From Pantoea sp. SOD02 (GTDB taxonomy: Bacteria > Pseudomonadota > Gammaproteobacteria > Enterobacterales > Enterobacteriaceae): DNA of 64,000 nucleotides. The stretch spans positions 3,844,001 to 3,908,000 of the forward strand of contig NZ_CP102604.1 of NCBI RefSeq assembly GCF_024707505.1, written 5' to 3'. Every line of letters begins with the position of its first letter. The first letter of the stretch is position 1. Positions 8,649 through 18,737 of the stretch are shown piece after piece. The notes below the pieces were generated by a model. It had not been told where the DNA came from. It worked only from the letters and a program-made list of their open reading frames with translations, and did no database searches. A program made the position numbers and the translations under genes.

Positions 8649-10013
8649 ATGGACTACTTTCCGCTGTTTTGCCGCCTGCAAGGCAAACGCTGTTTGCTGG
8701 TTGGCGGTGGCGATGTAGCAGAACGCAAAGCGCGTTTGCTACTGGACGCCGGTGCCGATTTGCAGGTTGGCGCGCTGGATTTCTCCCCCGCTTTTCAGCA
8801 GTGGGCACAACAGGGAAAGGTGACCTTATTACCCGGCGCGTTTAATGAGCGCTGGCTCGAGGATTGTTGGCTGGTGATTGCCGCCACCGATGATGATGCG
8901 GTTAATCAGCAGGTTGGCGATGCGGCGGAGTTGCGTCGCATCTTCTGCAATCTGGTGGATGCACCGCAGGAAGCCAGCGCGATAATGCCATCGATTGTCG
9001 ATCGTTCGCCGCTGATGATTGCCGTGTCGTCTGGCGGTCGCGCACCGGTGCTGGCGCGTTTACTGCGCGAAAAACTCGAAGCGATGCTGCCACAACATCT
9101 TGGTGAGTTAGCGTCATTAGCTGGATCGCTGCGCAGTCGCGTCAAACGTACCTTTAACAGCATGGCGCAGCGGCGCGCCTTCTGGGAACGCTTCTTCGTG
9201 AGCGATCGGCTGGCGCAAACGCTGGCGAATGGCGATCGGCCACGCGCGCAACACATCGTCGAAACCTTGTTCGATGCGCCGCTGTTGCAGCAAGGCGAAG
9301 TGGTACTGGTCGGCGCCGGGCCGGGCGATGCGGGACTGTTGACGCTGAAAGGCTTGCAGCATATTCAGCAGGCCGATGTGGTGGTGTATGACCGCCTGGT
9401 CTCCGAACCGATTCTCAATCTGGTACGCCGCGATGCGGAGCGCATCTTTGTCGGCAAACAAGCCGGCAATCACTGCGTACCGCAATCGCAGATCAACCAG
9501 GTTTTACTTGAGCAGGCACAGAGCGGCAAGCGCGTAGTGCGCCTCAAAGGCGGCGATCCCTTTATCTTCGGTCGCGGTGGTGAAGAGCTGGAACTGCTGG
9601 CGCAGCACAACATCCCGTTTAGCGTGGTGCCGGGTATTACGGCCGCATCGGGCTGTGCTGCCTATAGCGGCATTCCGCTGACGCATCGCGACCACGCGCA
9701 GAGCGTGCGTTTCGTCACCGGCCATTTGCAGCAGCATGGCGAAATCGAGTGGCGCAAGCTGGCGGCAGAACAGCAAACGCTGGTGTTCTATATGGGGCTG
9801 GCGCAGGCGCCGGAAATCCAGCAGCAGCTGTTACAGCACGGCATGGATGCTGCGATGCCGGTAGCGATTGTGCAGAATGGCACCACGCCGCAGCAGCGCG
9901 TAGAGACCGCAACGCTGGCGGAACTGGCCACGCTGGCGCAGCAGTTTGCCAGTCCGGCTCTGATTATTGTTGGTCGCGTAGTGGAACTGCGTTCACAGTT
10001 ACGCTGGTTCTGA
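8649..10013 (+). CDS. cysG: Siroheme synthase (trifunctional)
   Basis: A 454-residue protein (E. coli 457) that turns uroporphyrinogen III into siroheme, the cofactor of NirB and sulfite reductase. The N-terminal half is the NAD-dependent precorrin-2 dehydrogenase/ferrochelatase ([14 protein letters not shown]; Ser128 in [13 protein letters not shown], the residue phosphorylated in Salmonella). The C-terminal half is the SAM uroporphyrinogen methyltransferase ([49 protein letters not shown]). The start follows AGGATGAGCT. It is downstream of nirC, the same arrangement as in E. coli. Confidence 0.98.
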   Translation: MDYFPLFCRLQGKRCLLVGGGDVAERKARLLLDAGADLQVGALDFSPAFQQWAQQGKVTLLPGAFNERWLEDCWLVIAATDDDAVNQQVGDAAELRRIFCNLVDAPQEASAIMPSIVDRSPLMIAVSSGGRAPVLARLLREKLEAMLPQHLGELASLAGSLRSRVKRTFNSMAQRRAFWERFFVSDRLAQTLANGDRPRAQHIVETLFDAPLLQQGEVVLVGAGPGDAGLLTLKGLQHIQQADVVVYDRLVSEPILNLVRRDAERIFVGKQAGNHCVPQSQINQVLLEQAQSGKRVVRLKGGDPFIFGRGGEELELLAQHNIPFSVVPGITAASGCAAYSGIPLTHRDHAQSVRFVTGHLQQHGEIEWRKLAAEQQTLVFYMGLAQAPEIQQQLLQHGMDAAMPVAIVQNGTTPQQRVETATLAELATLAQQFASPALIIVGRVVELRSQLRWF

Positions 10014-10088
10014 CACGGCAAAAAACTGTACAGCGCTGCGCTTTGTCGCCAGACTACAGGCCATCTTTCTCATCAATAAGGAGTTTCC

Positions 10089-10535
10089 ATGCGCGTTGCT
10101 TCACTGGTTTGCGCGTTGTTATTGCCGTTGAGCGCGGTTGCTACCGCTGCACCCGTTACCTGGTCGAACGTGGTGGGTGAATGGCAAGTGGTGGCGGTAA
10201 CGCCTAAGAAGGAAGTCGGCCAACTGTATATCAAGAATGATCCGCAGTTTATGGGCGCGCGCGTGGCGTTTAAGCCAAATGCGATAACCTGGACGCGCGG
10301 TACTGACGAGCGCAGCATCAATCCTTCCGTCGATAACTGCAACGCTAAACCACGTCTCAGCGCCGCCAATGGCGCGGGACAGGATCGTGATTTCACCTTC
10401 CGTTATGGCTTCAATGTGAGCTGTGGCAATCAGGCGTGGGGACCTGCGCCAGGCGCGGTGATCAGCGTGCTGGCTGACGGTAACGCCCGCTTGTTCTGGG
10501 ATGGCGCGGAACTGGCGTTACATCGCATCAAATAA
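10089..10535 (+). CDS. Uncharacterised exported protein
   Basis: A 148-residue protein that I do not recognise. An AAGGAG ribosome site precedes the ATG. Residues 1-20 form a signal peptide ending ATA-AP, so the mature protein of about 128 residues is probably periplasmic. Cys84 and Cys112 are the only cysteines in the mature part and could form a disulfide. The sequence is rich in beta-type segments (WQVVAVTP, QLYIKN, ARVAFKPNAITWTRG, FTFRYGFNVSC, ARLFWDGAELALHRI), reminiscent of a small beta-barrel or lipocalin-like fold, but this is only a guess. It occupies the cysG-trpS interval that in E. coli holds variable genes (yhfL, frl). Confidence 0.8.
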   Translation: MRVASLVCALLLPLSAVATAAPVTWSNVVGEWQVVAVTPKKEVGQLYIKNDPQFMGARVAFKPNAITWTRGTDERSINPSVDNCNAKPRLSAANGAGQDRDFTFRYGFNVSCGNQAWGPAPGAVISVLADGNARLFWDGAELALHRIK

Positions 10536-10538
10536 AAA

Positions 10539-10563
10539 ACGGCGGGTCAAAATGACCCGCCGT
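10539..10563. terminator. Bidirectional terminator between the exported protein gene and trpS
   Basis: A perfect 11-base-pair stem (ACGGCGGGTCA and TGACCCGCCGT) with an AAA loop, flanked by an A tract on the left and TTCTGTTC on the right. It serves the convergent genes on both sides. Confidence 0.85.
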
Positions 10564-10585
10564 TCTGTTCTATCCCACTAGCCGC

Positions 10586-11590
10586 TTACGGCTGTGCGAC
10601 AAAGCCTACCGCTTCGTACACTTTCTTCAGCGTTTCCTGCGCATGGGCGCGGGCTTTCGCTGCGCCATCGCGCATCACCTGATTCAGCAGCTCTTCGTCG
10701 TTACGGAAACGATGATAACGCTCCTGCAGTTCGGTCAGCATGCCGGAAACCGCTTCAGCCACTTCACCTTTCAGGTGGCCGTACATTTTGCCTTCGAACT
10801 CTTGCTCCAACTGCGCAATGCTTTTACCGGTCACGCCCGCGAGAATATCCAGCAGGTTAGAAACGCCGGCCTTCTCTTTAACGTCGTAGCGCACCACTGG
10901 CGGCTCGGCGGAATCAGTCACCGCGCGTTTGATCTTCTTCACCACCGCTTTGGTGTCTTCCAGCAGGCCAATCACGTTGTTACGGTTGTCGTCTGACTTG
11001 GACATTTTCTTGGTCGGCTCAAGCAGCGACATCACGCGTGCACCCGATTTCGGAATGAACGGCTCAGGCACTTTGAACACATCGCCATACAGCGCATTGA
11101 AACGCTGGGCAATATCGCGGCTCAGCTCCAGATGCTGCTTCTGATCTTCGCCAACCGGTACCTGATTGGTTTGATACAGCAGGATATCGGCCGCCATCAG
11201 CACCGGATAATCAAACAGGCCTGCGGTGATGTTTTCCGAGTAGCGCGCGGATTTATCTTTAAACTGCGTCATGCGGCTCAGTTCGCCGAAATAGGCGTAA
11301 CAGTTCAGCACCCAGCTCAGCTGCGCATGCTCTGGCACGTGCGACTGAACAAAGATGGTGCTTTTCGCCGGGTCGATGCCGCAGGCAAGATAGAGCGCTA
11401 AGGTATCCAGCGTGGCTTTACGCAGCGCGGTTGGATCCTGACGTACGGTGATGGCGTGCAGATCGACGATGCAGTAAATGCAGTGGAAATCATCCTGCAT
11501 CTGCACCCACTGACGCAGCGCACCCATATAGTTGCCAATGGTCAGTTCACCGGAAGGCTGGGCGCCGCTGAAAACGATGGGTTTGCTCAT
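10586..11590 (-). CDS. trpS: Tryptophanyl-tRNA synthetase
   Basis: A 334-residue class I aminoacyl-tRNA synthetase, same length as E. coli TrpS. The HIGH-type signature is TIGN at residues 17-20 and the KMSKS loop reads KKMSKSDDN near residue 195. [19 protein letters not shown], typical of bacterial TrpS, is also present. It is the last gene of the leftward aroK-aroB-damX-dam-rpe-gph-trpS operon, 15 bases downstream of gph. Confidence 0.98.
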   Translation of the reverse strand: MSKPIVFSGAQPSGELTIGNYMGALRQWVQMQDDFHCIYCIVDLHAITVRQDPTALRKATLDTLALYLACGIDPAKSTIFVQSHVPEHAQLSWVLNCYAYFGELSRMTQFKDKSARYSENITAGLFDYPVLMAADILLYQTNQVPVGEDQKQHLELSRDIAQRFNALYGDVFKVPEPFIPKSGARVMSLLEPTKKMSKSDDNRNNVIGLLEDTKAVVKKIKRAVTDSAEPPVVRYDVKEKAGVSNLLDILAGVTGKSIAQLEQEFEGKMYGHLKGEVAEAVSGMLTELQERYHRFRNDEELLNQVMRDGAAKARAHAQETLKKVYEAVGFVAQP

Positions 11591-11605
11591 GTTATGTCCT
11601 GATAA

Positions 11606-12283
11606 TCACAGCCCGATAGCGGGCAAAAGTTCGTCAAAAGAGTCGAGAGTTAAATCGGGTTGGCTTGTCGCAATCGGCTCACCGTAGTTGTAGCCAAATG
11701 TCATACCGATGTTTGGTACGCCTGCCGCCTGGGCCGCGAGAATATCATTGCGGGAATCGCCGACAAACAGCAATTGTCCCGGAAGCACGCCAAAATGGCC
11801 GAGGACGAGGAAAATGGCCGCCGGATGGGGCTTTTTCACAATCACGTCGTCACCGCCGATAATCTGCGTGAAGTACTCAGCAATCCCGAGCGACTTCAAC
11901 AGCGGCGCCACAAACGGCGTGGGCTTGTTGGTGACGATCGCCAGCGGCAGGCCTTTCGCCTGTAAAGCCGCCAGCGTCTCCTTCACCTGCGGGAACAGCG
12001 TGCTGCCCGCTTCCACCGTTTGCGCGTAATACTTATCAAATAGCGCACGCGCATCGCGTTGCTCTTCGGCATGCGGCTCGCGTCCCAGCGCCCAGGTCAG
12101 TGCGCGGGTCATCATCACGTCGGCGCCGTTACCAATCCAGGTCGAGGCCAATGCCAAACCCGGCGGCGGTAGCTGCAGATCGCTCAGCGCATGATCGATG
12201 GCTTGTGACAAACCGGGCGCGCTATCAACCAGCGTACCGTCGAGGTCAAACGCCAGCGCGCGGATATCAGTGAAATGAGCCAT
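11606..12283 (-). CDS. gph: Phosphoglycolate phosphatase
   Basis: A 225-residue HAD-family phosphatase that removes 2-phosphoglycolate, for example from DNA repair of 3'-phosphoglycolate ends. Motif I is [10 protein letters not shown], motif II VTNKP, motif III KPHPAA and motif [19 protein letters not shown] chose the ATG at 12283 ([16 protein letters not shown]), which has GGAGAAAG just upstream and overlaps the rpe stop by 17 bases; a longer frame to 12313 lacks a ribosome site. E. coli Gph is longer (252), mostly at the termini. Confidence 0.95.
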   Translation of the reverse strand: MAHFTDIRALAFDLDGTLVDSAPGLSQAIDHALSDLQLPPPGLALASTWIGNGADVMMTRALTWALGREPHAEEQRDARALFDKYYAQTVEAGSTLFPQVKETLAALQAKGLPLAIVTNKPTPFVAPLLKSLGIAEYFTQIIGGDDVIVKKPHPAAIFLVLGHFGVLPGQLLFVGDSRNDILAAQAAGVPNIGMTFGYNYGEPIATSQPDLTLDSFDELLPAIGL

Positions 12284-12950
12284 TAACTTTCTCCAGTTCG
12301 CCACGCATCTCATCGATCACTTTTTTGTAATCCGGATGACCAAAGATCGCCGAACCGGCCACAAACATATCAGCACCGGCGGCAGCAATCTGGCCGATGT
12401 TATCGATCTTCACGCCGCCATCCACTTCCAGACGAATGTTGTAGCCACTCTCATCAATCAGGCGACGCGCCTGACGCAGTTTGTCGAGCGTACCGGGAAT
12501 GAAGGATTGACCGCCGAAGCCTGGGTTCACCGACATCAGCAGAATGATATCCAGCTTATCCATTACATAATCGAGGTAGTCGAGTGGCGTCGCAGGGTTG
12601 AATACCAGACCCGCTTTGCAACCGTGCTCTTTGATCAGCTGCAGCGTGCGATCAACATGCTCGCTGGCTTCCGGGTGGAAAGTGATGAAGGTGGCGCCCG
12701 CTTTAGCGAATTCCGGGATCAATGCATCCACAGGTTTAACCATCAGATGCACATCAATAGGTGCAGTGATGCCGTAATCGCGCAGCGCTTTCAGCACCAT
12801 CGGCCCCATCGTCAGATTGGGAACGTAGTGGTTATCCATCACATCGAAATGGACCACATCACCACCTGCCGCCAGCGCTTTAGCTGTGTCTTCACCCAAA
12901 CGCGCGAAGTCAGCAGCCAGAATTGAAGGGGCCAGTAAAAATTGTTTCAT
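12267..12950 (-). CDS. rpe: Ribulose-phosphate 3-epimerase
   Basis: A 227-residue TIM-barrel enzyme that interconverts ribulose-5-phosphate and xylulose-5-phosphate in the pentose phosphate pathway. The metal-binding residues are in the expected motifs: [53 protein letters not shown] and EVDGGV. The start at 12950 has GGAGAATCGG upstream; a longer in-frame extension to 13121 overlaps dam and is not credible. It lies between dam and gph in the conserved operon. Confidence 0.97.
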   Translation of the reverse strand: MKQFLLAPSILAADFARLGEDTAKALAAGGDVVHFDVMDNHYVPNLTMGPMVLKALRDYGITAPIDVHLMVKPVDALIPEFAKAGATFITFHPEASEHVDRTLQLIKEHGCKAGLVFNPATPLDYLDYVMDKLDIILLMSVNPGFGGQSFIPGTLDKLRQARRLIDESGYNIRLEVDGGVKIDNIGQIAAAGADMFVAGSAIFGHPDYKKVIDEMRGELEKVNGSFH

Positions 12951-13015
12951 CCGATTCTCCCAATTTTGTGCGCCAGCCTGAGCTGGCGTAATGCCTTGGT
13001 CGCGGACGAAACAGG

Positions 13016-13828
13016 CTAGCGGAAAAGCGCCAGCAGTTCGTCGACTTGCGTGCGACCACTTATGCTTCGGCTGATGGAACGCCGGGCTTTGACTACATGT
13101 AAATCCGCATTCTGATACCACTCACGCGTGAGCAGCGTATCGTGATTTGAAATCAGTACCGGGATGCGGTTTTGCTGCGCCAGCTTATTGGCCAGTTCCG
13201 CCAGATGCTGCTGCTCGCGCAGACTAAAACTGTTGGTGTGGTAAGCGGTAAAATTCGCTGTCGCCGAAAGCGGTGCATACGGCGGATCGCAATAAACCAC
13301 TGAGCCTTCAACGGCGTTGTTCAGAGTAACATCGTACGATTCACAGACAAAGGTCGCTTTTTGCGCCCGTTCGGCAAACCATAACAGCTCTGCTTCCGGG
13401 AAGTACGGCTTGCGATAACGACCAAATGGCACGTTAAACTCACCGCGCAAATTGTAGCGGCAAAGCCCGTTATAACCGTGGCGATTGAGATATAGGAACA
13501 GCACCGCGCGCTGGTATTCATCTTTGCTCGCATTAAAGGCGATGCGCTGCGCGTAGTAGGTTTCTGCCGTGTTGCCTTCAGCGTTGAAGAGCTGACGCGC
13601 GTCTTCTATGAAAGCCGCAGTTCGCGTTTTGACGATGTTATACAGATTGATGAGATCACCGTTGATGTCCGCCAGGTGATAGCGGTCATAATCGGTGTTG
13701 AGGAACACGGAACCGGCGCCGACAAAGGGTTCGATTAGACAATCACCTTGTGGCAAATGACGACGGATGTCATCAAGGAGCGGGTATTTTCCTCCGGCCC
13801 ATTTCAGGAAAGCGCGATTTTTTTTCAT
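13016..13828 (-). CDS. dam: DNA adenine methyltransferase (GATC-specific)
   Basis: A 270-residue N6-adenine methyltransferase that methylates GATC and so controls mismatch-repair strand choice, replication initiation and gene expression. The SAM-binding motif is [15 protein letters not shown] with [12 protein letters not shown], and the catalytic motif is DPPY at residues 181-184, the same position as in E. coli Dam. [11 protein letters not shown] and the C-terminal [15 protein letters not shown] segment are also typical. It sits between damX and rpe in the operon, with a strong hairpin separating it from damX. Confidence 0.98.
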   Translation of the reverse strand: MKKNRAFLKWAGGKYPLLDDIRRHLPQGDCLIEPFVGAGSVFLNTDYDRYHLADINGDLINLYNIVKTRTAAFIEDARQLFNAEGNTAETYYAQRIAFNASKDEYQRAVLFLYLNRHGYNGLCRYNLRGEFNVPFGRYRKPYFPEAELLWFAERAQKATFVCESYDVTLNNAVEGSVVYCDPPYAPLSATANFTAYHTNSFSLREQQHLAELANKLAQQNRIPVLISNHDTLLTREWYQNADLHVVKARRSISRSISGRTQVDELLALFR

Positions 13829-13895
13829 GCTGTCGTGGTTATTACATCTTAATTATTGGCTGTGGTGAAACCGACAGCAGCTCTGCGCTTTAAAC

Positions 13896-13917
13896 GGGGC
13901 CGCATGGTTGCGGCCCC
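13896..13917 (-). terminator. Hairpin between damX and dam
   Basis: Arms GGGGCCGC and GCGGCCCC around a 6-base loop, within the 97-base gap between damX and dam. It lacks a T tract, so it may be an attenuator or an mRNA processing/stability structure rather than a full terminator. Confidence 0.5.
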
Positions 13918-13925
13918 ACATCTCA

Positions 13926-14963
13926 TTACTGACTTTCTTTCTTCACCTGGCTAAGCGGTTTTACCCACGGATTGGCTGCACGCACTTCCGCTGGCAGCGA
14001 TGCCACGGCGCGTTTCGCATCGGCTGGCGTGGCGTAAGCGCCGCTCACCAACACATACCAAGGCTCGCCGTTACGCGTGGTTTTATACACGTGATAACCG
14101 CTCAGGTTCTGTTTTCTCGCCCAGGCGTTCAGGCTCTCTTCTTTCGACGCGCCACTTAACTGCAGCGTGTAGTTTCCGCCTGATGGCAGCGATTTGCTGG
14201 CACCGCTCGAACTGGCAGGCGCGGGATTACGCGTCGCGGTGGTGCGGGTATTGTTCTCTTTCACGGGTGCCGGTTTGGTGGCGGCCGGTGTTTTGTGCGG
14301 AGTCGATGCGTGCGTCTCGCGTGTACCGTTGTTGCTGGTGCGCGCTGGGGTCTCTGAACGCATCGCAGGCGGCGTAATCGCTTTACCGTTGCCGCTGACC
14401 GTGGCCGGCGCGGTTGGCAGCGAGCTATTACCCTGCGCGCCTTGTGCTGCGGCATCGACAGAACCTTGCTGATTGTTCAGCGCAGTATTGAGATCGCCCG
14501 GCAGCGTGACACGCTGCTGGTTGGCTGGCGTATCCACAGGTGCAGCTTGCGTCGGCGTAGAGGAGACTGATGGCATCGAGATGGATTGGCCGTCGCTGCC
14601 CGCTGGTGCAGCCGTGCCCGCTGTGTTTTGCGGTGCGCTGCCATCAGCAGAAGGCGTGGCGTTTTGCTGGCCGCTCATGGACGTCGATCCCGAAAGGTCG
14701 ATGTTCTTTTCGCTGCCACCGGCAGAAGGTGCCGCGCCGTTATTTGCGGTATTGGTTGCAGGTTTCTTCTCGTCTGGGCCGGTTAATGCTGAACCAATCC
14801 CCAGCACCACCAACAGCAGAACCAAAATACCAATGCCCATCATCATATGTTGACGAGAAACCGGTACTTTCACTTTCGGCGCAGAAGACGATTTACGTGG
14901 CCGCGTCGGACGGCGGTCACTGGCGTCAGGTTTTAACTCGTCTTCCGGTTTGAACTCATCCAT
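13926..14963 (-). CDS. damX: Cell-division SPOR-domain protein DamX
   Basis: A 345-residue, single-pass inner-membrane protein that binds septal peptidoglycan. The order is a charged cytoplasmic head (about 1-38), one membrane segment (MGIGILVLLLVVLGIGSAL, about 42-60), a long low-complexity periplasmic linker rich in A, N, P, S and T, and a C-terminal SPOR domain (about 270-340, YTLQLSGASKEESLNAWARK...YYVLVSGAYATPADAKRAV-like). It is shorter than E. coli DamX (428), the difference being in the linker. An AGGAGG site precedes the ATG. aroB is upstream and dam downstream. Confidence 0.95.
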   Translation of the reverse strand: MDEFKPEDELKPDASDRRPTRPRKSSSAPKVKVPVSRQHMMMGIGILVLLLVVLGIGSALTGPDEKKPATNTANNGAAPSAGGSEKNIDLSGSTSMSGQQNATPSADGSAPQNTAGTAAPAGSDGQSISMPSVSSTPTQAAPVDTPANQQRVTLPGDLNTALNNQQGSVDAAAQGAQGNSSLPTAPATVSGNGKAITPPAMRSETPARTSNNGTRETHASTPHKTPAATKPAPVKENNTRTTATRNPAPASSSGASKSLPSGGNYTLQLSGASKEESLNAWARKQNLSGYHVYKTTRNGEPWYVLVSGAYATPADAKRAVASLPAEVRAANPWVKPLSQVKKESQ

Positions 14964-15024
14964 TTAGCCTCCTCCGTAAAACGACGCGCTTCCCACACGC
15001 CGCATCACCACTCACTTCTAATAA

Positions 15025-16113
15025 TCAGGGTTTCTGGCAATCGTTGATTGCTGCCAGCACCATATCATGTGCCACACCGCCACGCACTTCAGAGCGGCCA
15101 ATAGCGAGAGGCAGCACCAGACGCAGCTCGCCCGCCAGCACTTTCTTATCGCGCATCATGTGTGGCAAATAATCTTCCGCCGCCATGCTCGCCGGGCCAT
15201 GTACAGGCAAACCAGCACGCAGCAACAGCGCGATAATGCGATCGGTTTCAGCAGAGGTGAACTGCCCTAAACGTTCAGCGGTACGTGCGGCCATCACCAT
15301 GCCAGCCGATACGGCCTCGCCGTGCAGCCAGTTGCCGTAGCCCATGTGCGCTTCAATCGCATGACCAAAAGTATGGCCCAGATTGAGCAGTGCACGTACG
15401 CCAGTTTCGCGCTCATCAGCCGCAACCACTTCTGCTTTCAATTCGCAGCAGCGACGGATGCAGTAAGCCAGGGCTTTTTCATCCAGCGCCAGCAGAGCAT
15501 CAAGGTTCTGCTCCAGCCACTGGAAGAATTCGCCATCAAGGATAATGCCGTATTTGATCACTTCCGCCAGACCGGACGCTAATTCGCGTGGTGGCAGAGT
15601 GGCCAGGCAATGGGTATCCACCACGACAGACGCGGGCTGATAAAACGCCCCAATCATGTTTTTGCCGAGTGGATGGTTAACCGCGGTTTTTCCACCAACG
15701 GAGGAGTCAACCTGAGACAGCAACGTGGTCGGCACCTGAATAAAGCGCACACCACGCTGATAGCTGGCTGCAGCAAAGCCGGTCAAGTCACCAATCACGC
15801 CACCACCAAGTGCAATCAACGTGGTATCACGACCGTGCGGCTTTTTCAGCAGCGCGGTGAATACCTCGTCCATAACCGCCAGCGTTTTGTACTGCTCACC
15901 ATCAGGCAAAATGACCTGATCTACCTTAATGCCGGCATTGCTGAGCAGCGCTGACAGAGATTCAAGATAGATCGGCGCCAGTGTCTGGTTTGTCACCAGC
16001 ATGGCATTGTCGCCTGCTTTGAGCGGCCAAAAAGAAGCCGGATCGTTAAACAGTCCGGCAGCGATGGTGATGGGATAACTGCGATCCCCGAGTGAGACAG
16101 TGATCTTCTCCAT
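15025..16113 (-). CDS. aroB: 3-dehydroquinate synthase
   Basis: A 362-residue NAD- and zinc-dependent enzyme that makes 3-dehydroquinate from DAHP in the shikimate pathway; E. coli AroB has the same length. Signatures include [63 protein letters not shown] nucleotide-binding and active-site segments (read at about residues 105-160), KYGII, and the zinc histidines in [13 protein letters not shown]. It follows aroK by 39 bases and leads into damX. Confidence 0.98.
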   Translation of the reverse strand: MEKITVSLGDRSYPITIAAGLFNDPASFWPLKAGDNAMLVTNQTLAPIYLESLSALLSNAGIKVDQVILPDGEQYKTLAVMDEVFTALLKKPHGRDTTLIALGGGVIGDLTGFAAASYQRGVRFIQVPTTLLSQVDSSVGGKTAVNHPLGKNMIGAFYQPASVVVDTHCLATLPPRELASGLAEVIKYGIILDGEFFQWLEQNLDALLALDEKALAYCIRRCCELKAEVVAADERETGVRALLNLGHTFGHAIEAHMGYGNWLHGEAVSAGMVMAARTAERLGQFTSAETDRIIALLLRAGLPVHGPASMAAEDYLPHMMRDKKVLAGELRLVLPLAIGRSEVRGGVAHDMVLAAINDCQKP

Positions 16114-16152
16114 GATGACCGATACCTATTGCTGAGCCCTCAGGGCGCTGGA

Positions 16153-16674
16153 TTAGTTCTTTTCCAGCATGTTGATGATCTGATTGGCCACCACTTTTGC
16201 ACTTTGATCGTCAGTGCGAATAGTGACATCAGCGATCTCTTCATAAAGCGGATTACGTTCACCTGCGAGCGCTTCCAGTACTTCGCGCGGCGGTGATTCA
16301 ACCTGCAACAGCGGACGCTTTTTATCACGCTGGGTTCGAGCAAGTTGCTTTTCGATGGTGGTTTCAAGGTATACGACCACACCGCGGGCGGAGAGACGAT
16401 TACGGGTCTCGCGGGATTTGACTGAGCCGCCACCGGTCGCGAGGACAATGCCTTGCTTCTCGGTCAGCTCATTAATGATCTTTTCTTCACGATCGCGGAA
16501 GCCTTCTTCGCCTTCCACATCAAATACCCAGCCTACATCCGCTCCGGTGCGTCGCTCAATTTCCTGATCGGAATCGAAAAATTCCATATTGAGTTGCTGA
16601 GCCAACTGACGACCAATAGTGCTTTTGCCGGCACCCATCGGCCCAACCAGAAAGATATTGCGTTTCTCTGCCAT
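16153..16674 (-). CDS. aroK: Shikimate kinase I
   Basis: A 173-residue kinase that phosphorylates shikimate. The P-loop GPMGAGKST is at residues 11-19, followed by [13 protein letters not shown] (shikimate-binding Asp) and LATGGGSV. I chose the ATG at 16674 ([14 protein letters not shown]), which matches the E. coli start; an upstream in-frame start at 16794 would add 40 unlike residues. It is the first gene of the aroK-to-trpS operon, so the promoter should lie in the long gap towards hofQ. Confidence 0.97.
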   Translation of the reverse strand: MAEKRNIFLVGPMGAGKSTIGRQLAQQLNMEFFDSDQEIERRTGADVGWVFDVEGEEGFRDREEKIINELTEKQGIVLATGGGSVKSRETRNRLSARGVVVYLETTIEKQLARTQRDKKRPLLQVESPPREVLEALAGERNPLYEEIADVTIRTDDQSAKVVANQIINMLEKN

Positions 16675-17155
16675 TTTATCGGTATTACTAAGAATTCGTT
16701 GATGATACCCCGCGTTCAGCGTAGCTGGCGGGACAGGAACTGAGACCTCATGAGCGTTAACAAGAGTCAGACGGAAAATTATCTCAACACTCATGGCCGT
16801 TTGGCAACCGAATAAATTGCCCCCGGCGACCTCTTAACAGGACCGGTCTGTGGTTCGCGAGACGGTAACGCACCTCCGCTAATCCGCTATATTTCGTGCT
16901 ACAGGCACGCTGGCCGGGGTCATCCACTGTAATCGCTTACCGATGTAAGCACAGTGCATTCACTCATTTAACGTCTTACTGGAGCTCGAATTATTTTGGA
17001 GATATTTCTTTTGACGTCAGTATCGCTTGTGACCAACGTCATTCGGAAGGTTATTCTGCCGCGTTCCGTTACACCGTTTTGAAAATCGCTAAACCTTGTA
17101 AGCTAATTCCAGCCCTGCGTCAACGCAGTTGGCCTCACAGAGCGAATTTTCCGCT
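16675..17155. other. 481-base non-coding gap between aroK and hofQ
   Basis: No convincing gene is seen. The region should hold the aroK promoter(s). A bulged hairpin is present at 16925-16956: outer arms CACTGT and ACAGTG, inner arms GCTTAC and GTAAGC, a CGAT loop and an AATC bulge on one side. A rightward open frame of 115 codons starting at 16896 runs into hofQ antisense, has no ribosome site and no recognisable protein features, and is not called. Confidence 0.6.
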
Positions 17156-18415
17156 TTATCCGGCAGTAAGCGCTGCTTCCCTGACCAGTCGGGGAGTAAT
17201 AAAGATCACCAGCTCCTTTTTCTTCTGCTCATCGGTTTGCTGACGGAACAAATTGCCCAGTAACGGCAGATCGCCAAGCCAGGGCACGCGTTTTTCACTC
17301 TGCGAACGTTGCTGCTGGAAAATGCCGCCCAGCGCTAAGGTTTCGCCATCGCGCAGCGTCACCTGAGTCTCGATCTCCTGCTTATCAATACTTAGCACCT
17401 GATTGTCACCAATGTTCAGGCTGCGCCCCGGCAAATTCTGGCTCAGCCGCAATTTGAGCTGGATGCGGCCATTTCCCAGCACCACCGGTGTTACTTCCAT
17501 ACCCAAAACCGCTTCCTTAAATTCAATGGCCGTCGCGCCGCTGTTGCCTGATTTCACCTCATAAGGGATTTCCGTGCCCTGCTTGATGCTGGCGGTTTGC
17601 TGATGCGAGGTAAACAAGCGCGGACTGGCGATGATTTCGATTTGGTTCTCCTGCTCCAGCGCGCTCAGCTCGAGGTTGAGCAATTCGCCGCTGACCTGGC
17701 CCAACGTCACACCAGCGCGAAACGCCGTATTGCTCACCGCCAGTGGAATCTCAAGCAACGGGTTGCGAAGCGCTTGCGTCACCACTTCGGCCGGTGACGT
17801 GCCCCAGTTAACGCCCAGCTCACGCAGATGCTCTTCATTGATGGTGACGATGTGTGCGGTGAGCTCAACCTGCTCGAGCGGTAAATCCAGCGCTTTTAAC
17901 CAGCGTTCGGTGTCACGCAGCGCCTCAGCCGTGTCACGCAGCAGCAAACTGTTGGTGCGGCTATCGACCGTGACGCTACCGCGCGGCGTCATCAACGAAC
18001 GCTCGGCTTGCAGGCTACGATGAATATCGCTGGCGCTGGCGTAATGCAGCGTCACGGTTTGTTGCTCCAGCGGCGTTTGCTGTTTTTCCTCCTCGCGTTC
18101 CTCCTTTTCCTGTTGCACCTGCAGCTGTTGCCAGCTTTCCGGGTAGACCAACAAAACGCCCTCTTCCTGCACCACGGTGAGTTTTGCCAGCTGTGTGACC
18201 AGAGCAAGTGCACGATCCCAACCAACATTATCTAATCGCAGCGACAGTCGACCTTCAACGCCTGGCGCAATCAGCAGATTAGTCTGCTGATAATCGGCCA
18301 GCGCCTGCAAAATACGTTCAACTGGCGCATCATCAAACGTCAGGCTTAATCGGTCGTCATTAGCGCGCAGCGGCATGCTCAGACACAGCAGCATCAGTAA
18401 CGTCATCCATTTCAT
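17156..18415 (-). CDS. hofQ: DNA-uptake outer-membrane secretin HofQ
   Basis: A 419-residue secretin of the PilQ/ComE type, forming the outer-membrane channel needed by E. coli to use DNA as a nutrient. A signal peptide (MKWMTLLMLLCLSMPLRA) is followed by an N-terminal secretin-and-TonB short domain (LSLTFDDAPVERILQALADYQ), N-domain repeats and the secretin core (ASPRLFTSHQQTASIKQGTEIPYE; VTPVVLGNGRIQLKL; GETLALGGIF; PWLGDLPLLGNLFRQ). The start has a GGAGG site inside the end of hofP, so the two genes overlap by 56 bases. It is the last gene of the hofMNOPQ operon. Confidence 0.95.
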   Translation of the reverse strand: MKWMTLLMLLCLSMPLRANDDRLSLTFDDAPVERILQALADYQQTNLLIAPGVEGRLSLRLDNVGWDRALALVTQLAKLTVVQEEGVLLVYPESWQQLQVQQEKEEREEEKQQTPLEQQTVTLHYASASDIHRSLQAERSLMTPRGSVTVDSRTNSLLLRDTAEALRDTERWLKALDLPLEQVELTAHIVTINEEHLRELGVNWGTSPAEVVTQALRNPLLEIPLAVSNTAFRAGVTLGQVSGELLNLELSALEQENQIEIIASPRLFTSHQQTASIKQGTEIPYEVKSGNSGATAIEFKEAVLGMEVTPVVLGNGRIQLKLRLSQNLPGRSLNIGDNQVLSIDKQEIETQVTLRDGETLALGGIFQQQRSQSEKRVPWLGDLPLLGNLFRQQTDEQKKKELVIFITPRLVREAALTAG

Positions 18416-18737
18416 AGAAACCTCCTTTTATTACCCATGTGATTTGCTGCGGCGTGCAGCTTTGTGCTGCACTCAATACCAGCGTGCGCGACGTAAGCTG
18501 CACGACCTGCCAGGGCGGCTGGGGGAAAGGCGCTTGATCATTCAGCCGATGGCTTTTGCCTTGTGGCGACACCAGCCACGCCACGTAGTGCGTCGCCGTG
18601 CCAATAATGCCCTGCAAACGCCAGCCTTCTGGGGCAGCCACCTGCGCCTGACACAGCGTTTCTGCCAGCGGCTGAAAAGGGTCGCGCGCCAACGCCAGCG
18701 AGCTACAGAGCAATAACAGTAATGCGCTACTCCGCAT
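18360..18737 (-). CDS. hofP: HofP, small pilus/DNA-uptake assembly protein
   Basis: A 125-residue PilP-like protein with an N-terminal signal or anchor (MRSSALLLLLCSSLALARDPFQPL). The RDPFQPL motif just after the signal sequence is typical of PilP/HofP proteins that contact the secretin. The ATG at 18737 is preferred over the GTG at 18743 because GGAG lies 7 bases before it. It overlaps hofO by 11 bases and hofQ by 56 bases, which points to tight translational coupling. Confidence 0.85.
   Translation of the reverse strand: MRSSALLLLLCSSLALARDPFQPLAETLCQAQVAAPEGWRLQGIIGTATHYVAWLVSPQGKSHRLNDQAPFPQPPWQVVQLTSRTLVLSAAQSCTPQQITWVIKGGFYEMDDVTDAAVSEHAAAR

Noticed and set aside
13000..13121. N-terminal extension of rpe into dam
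   Set aside because: The in-frame codons overlap the end of dam and have no similarity to Rpe; the ATG at 12950 has a good ribosome site.
16896..17243. A 115-codon rightward open frame between aroK and hofQ
   Set aside because: No ribosome site, unusual composition, no protein-like pattern, and it ends antisense inside hofQ.
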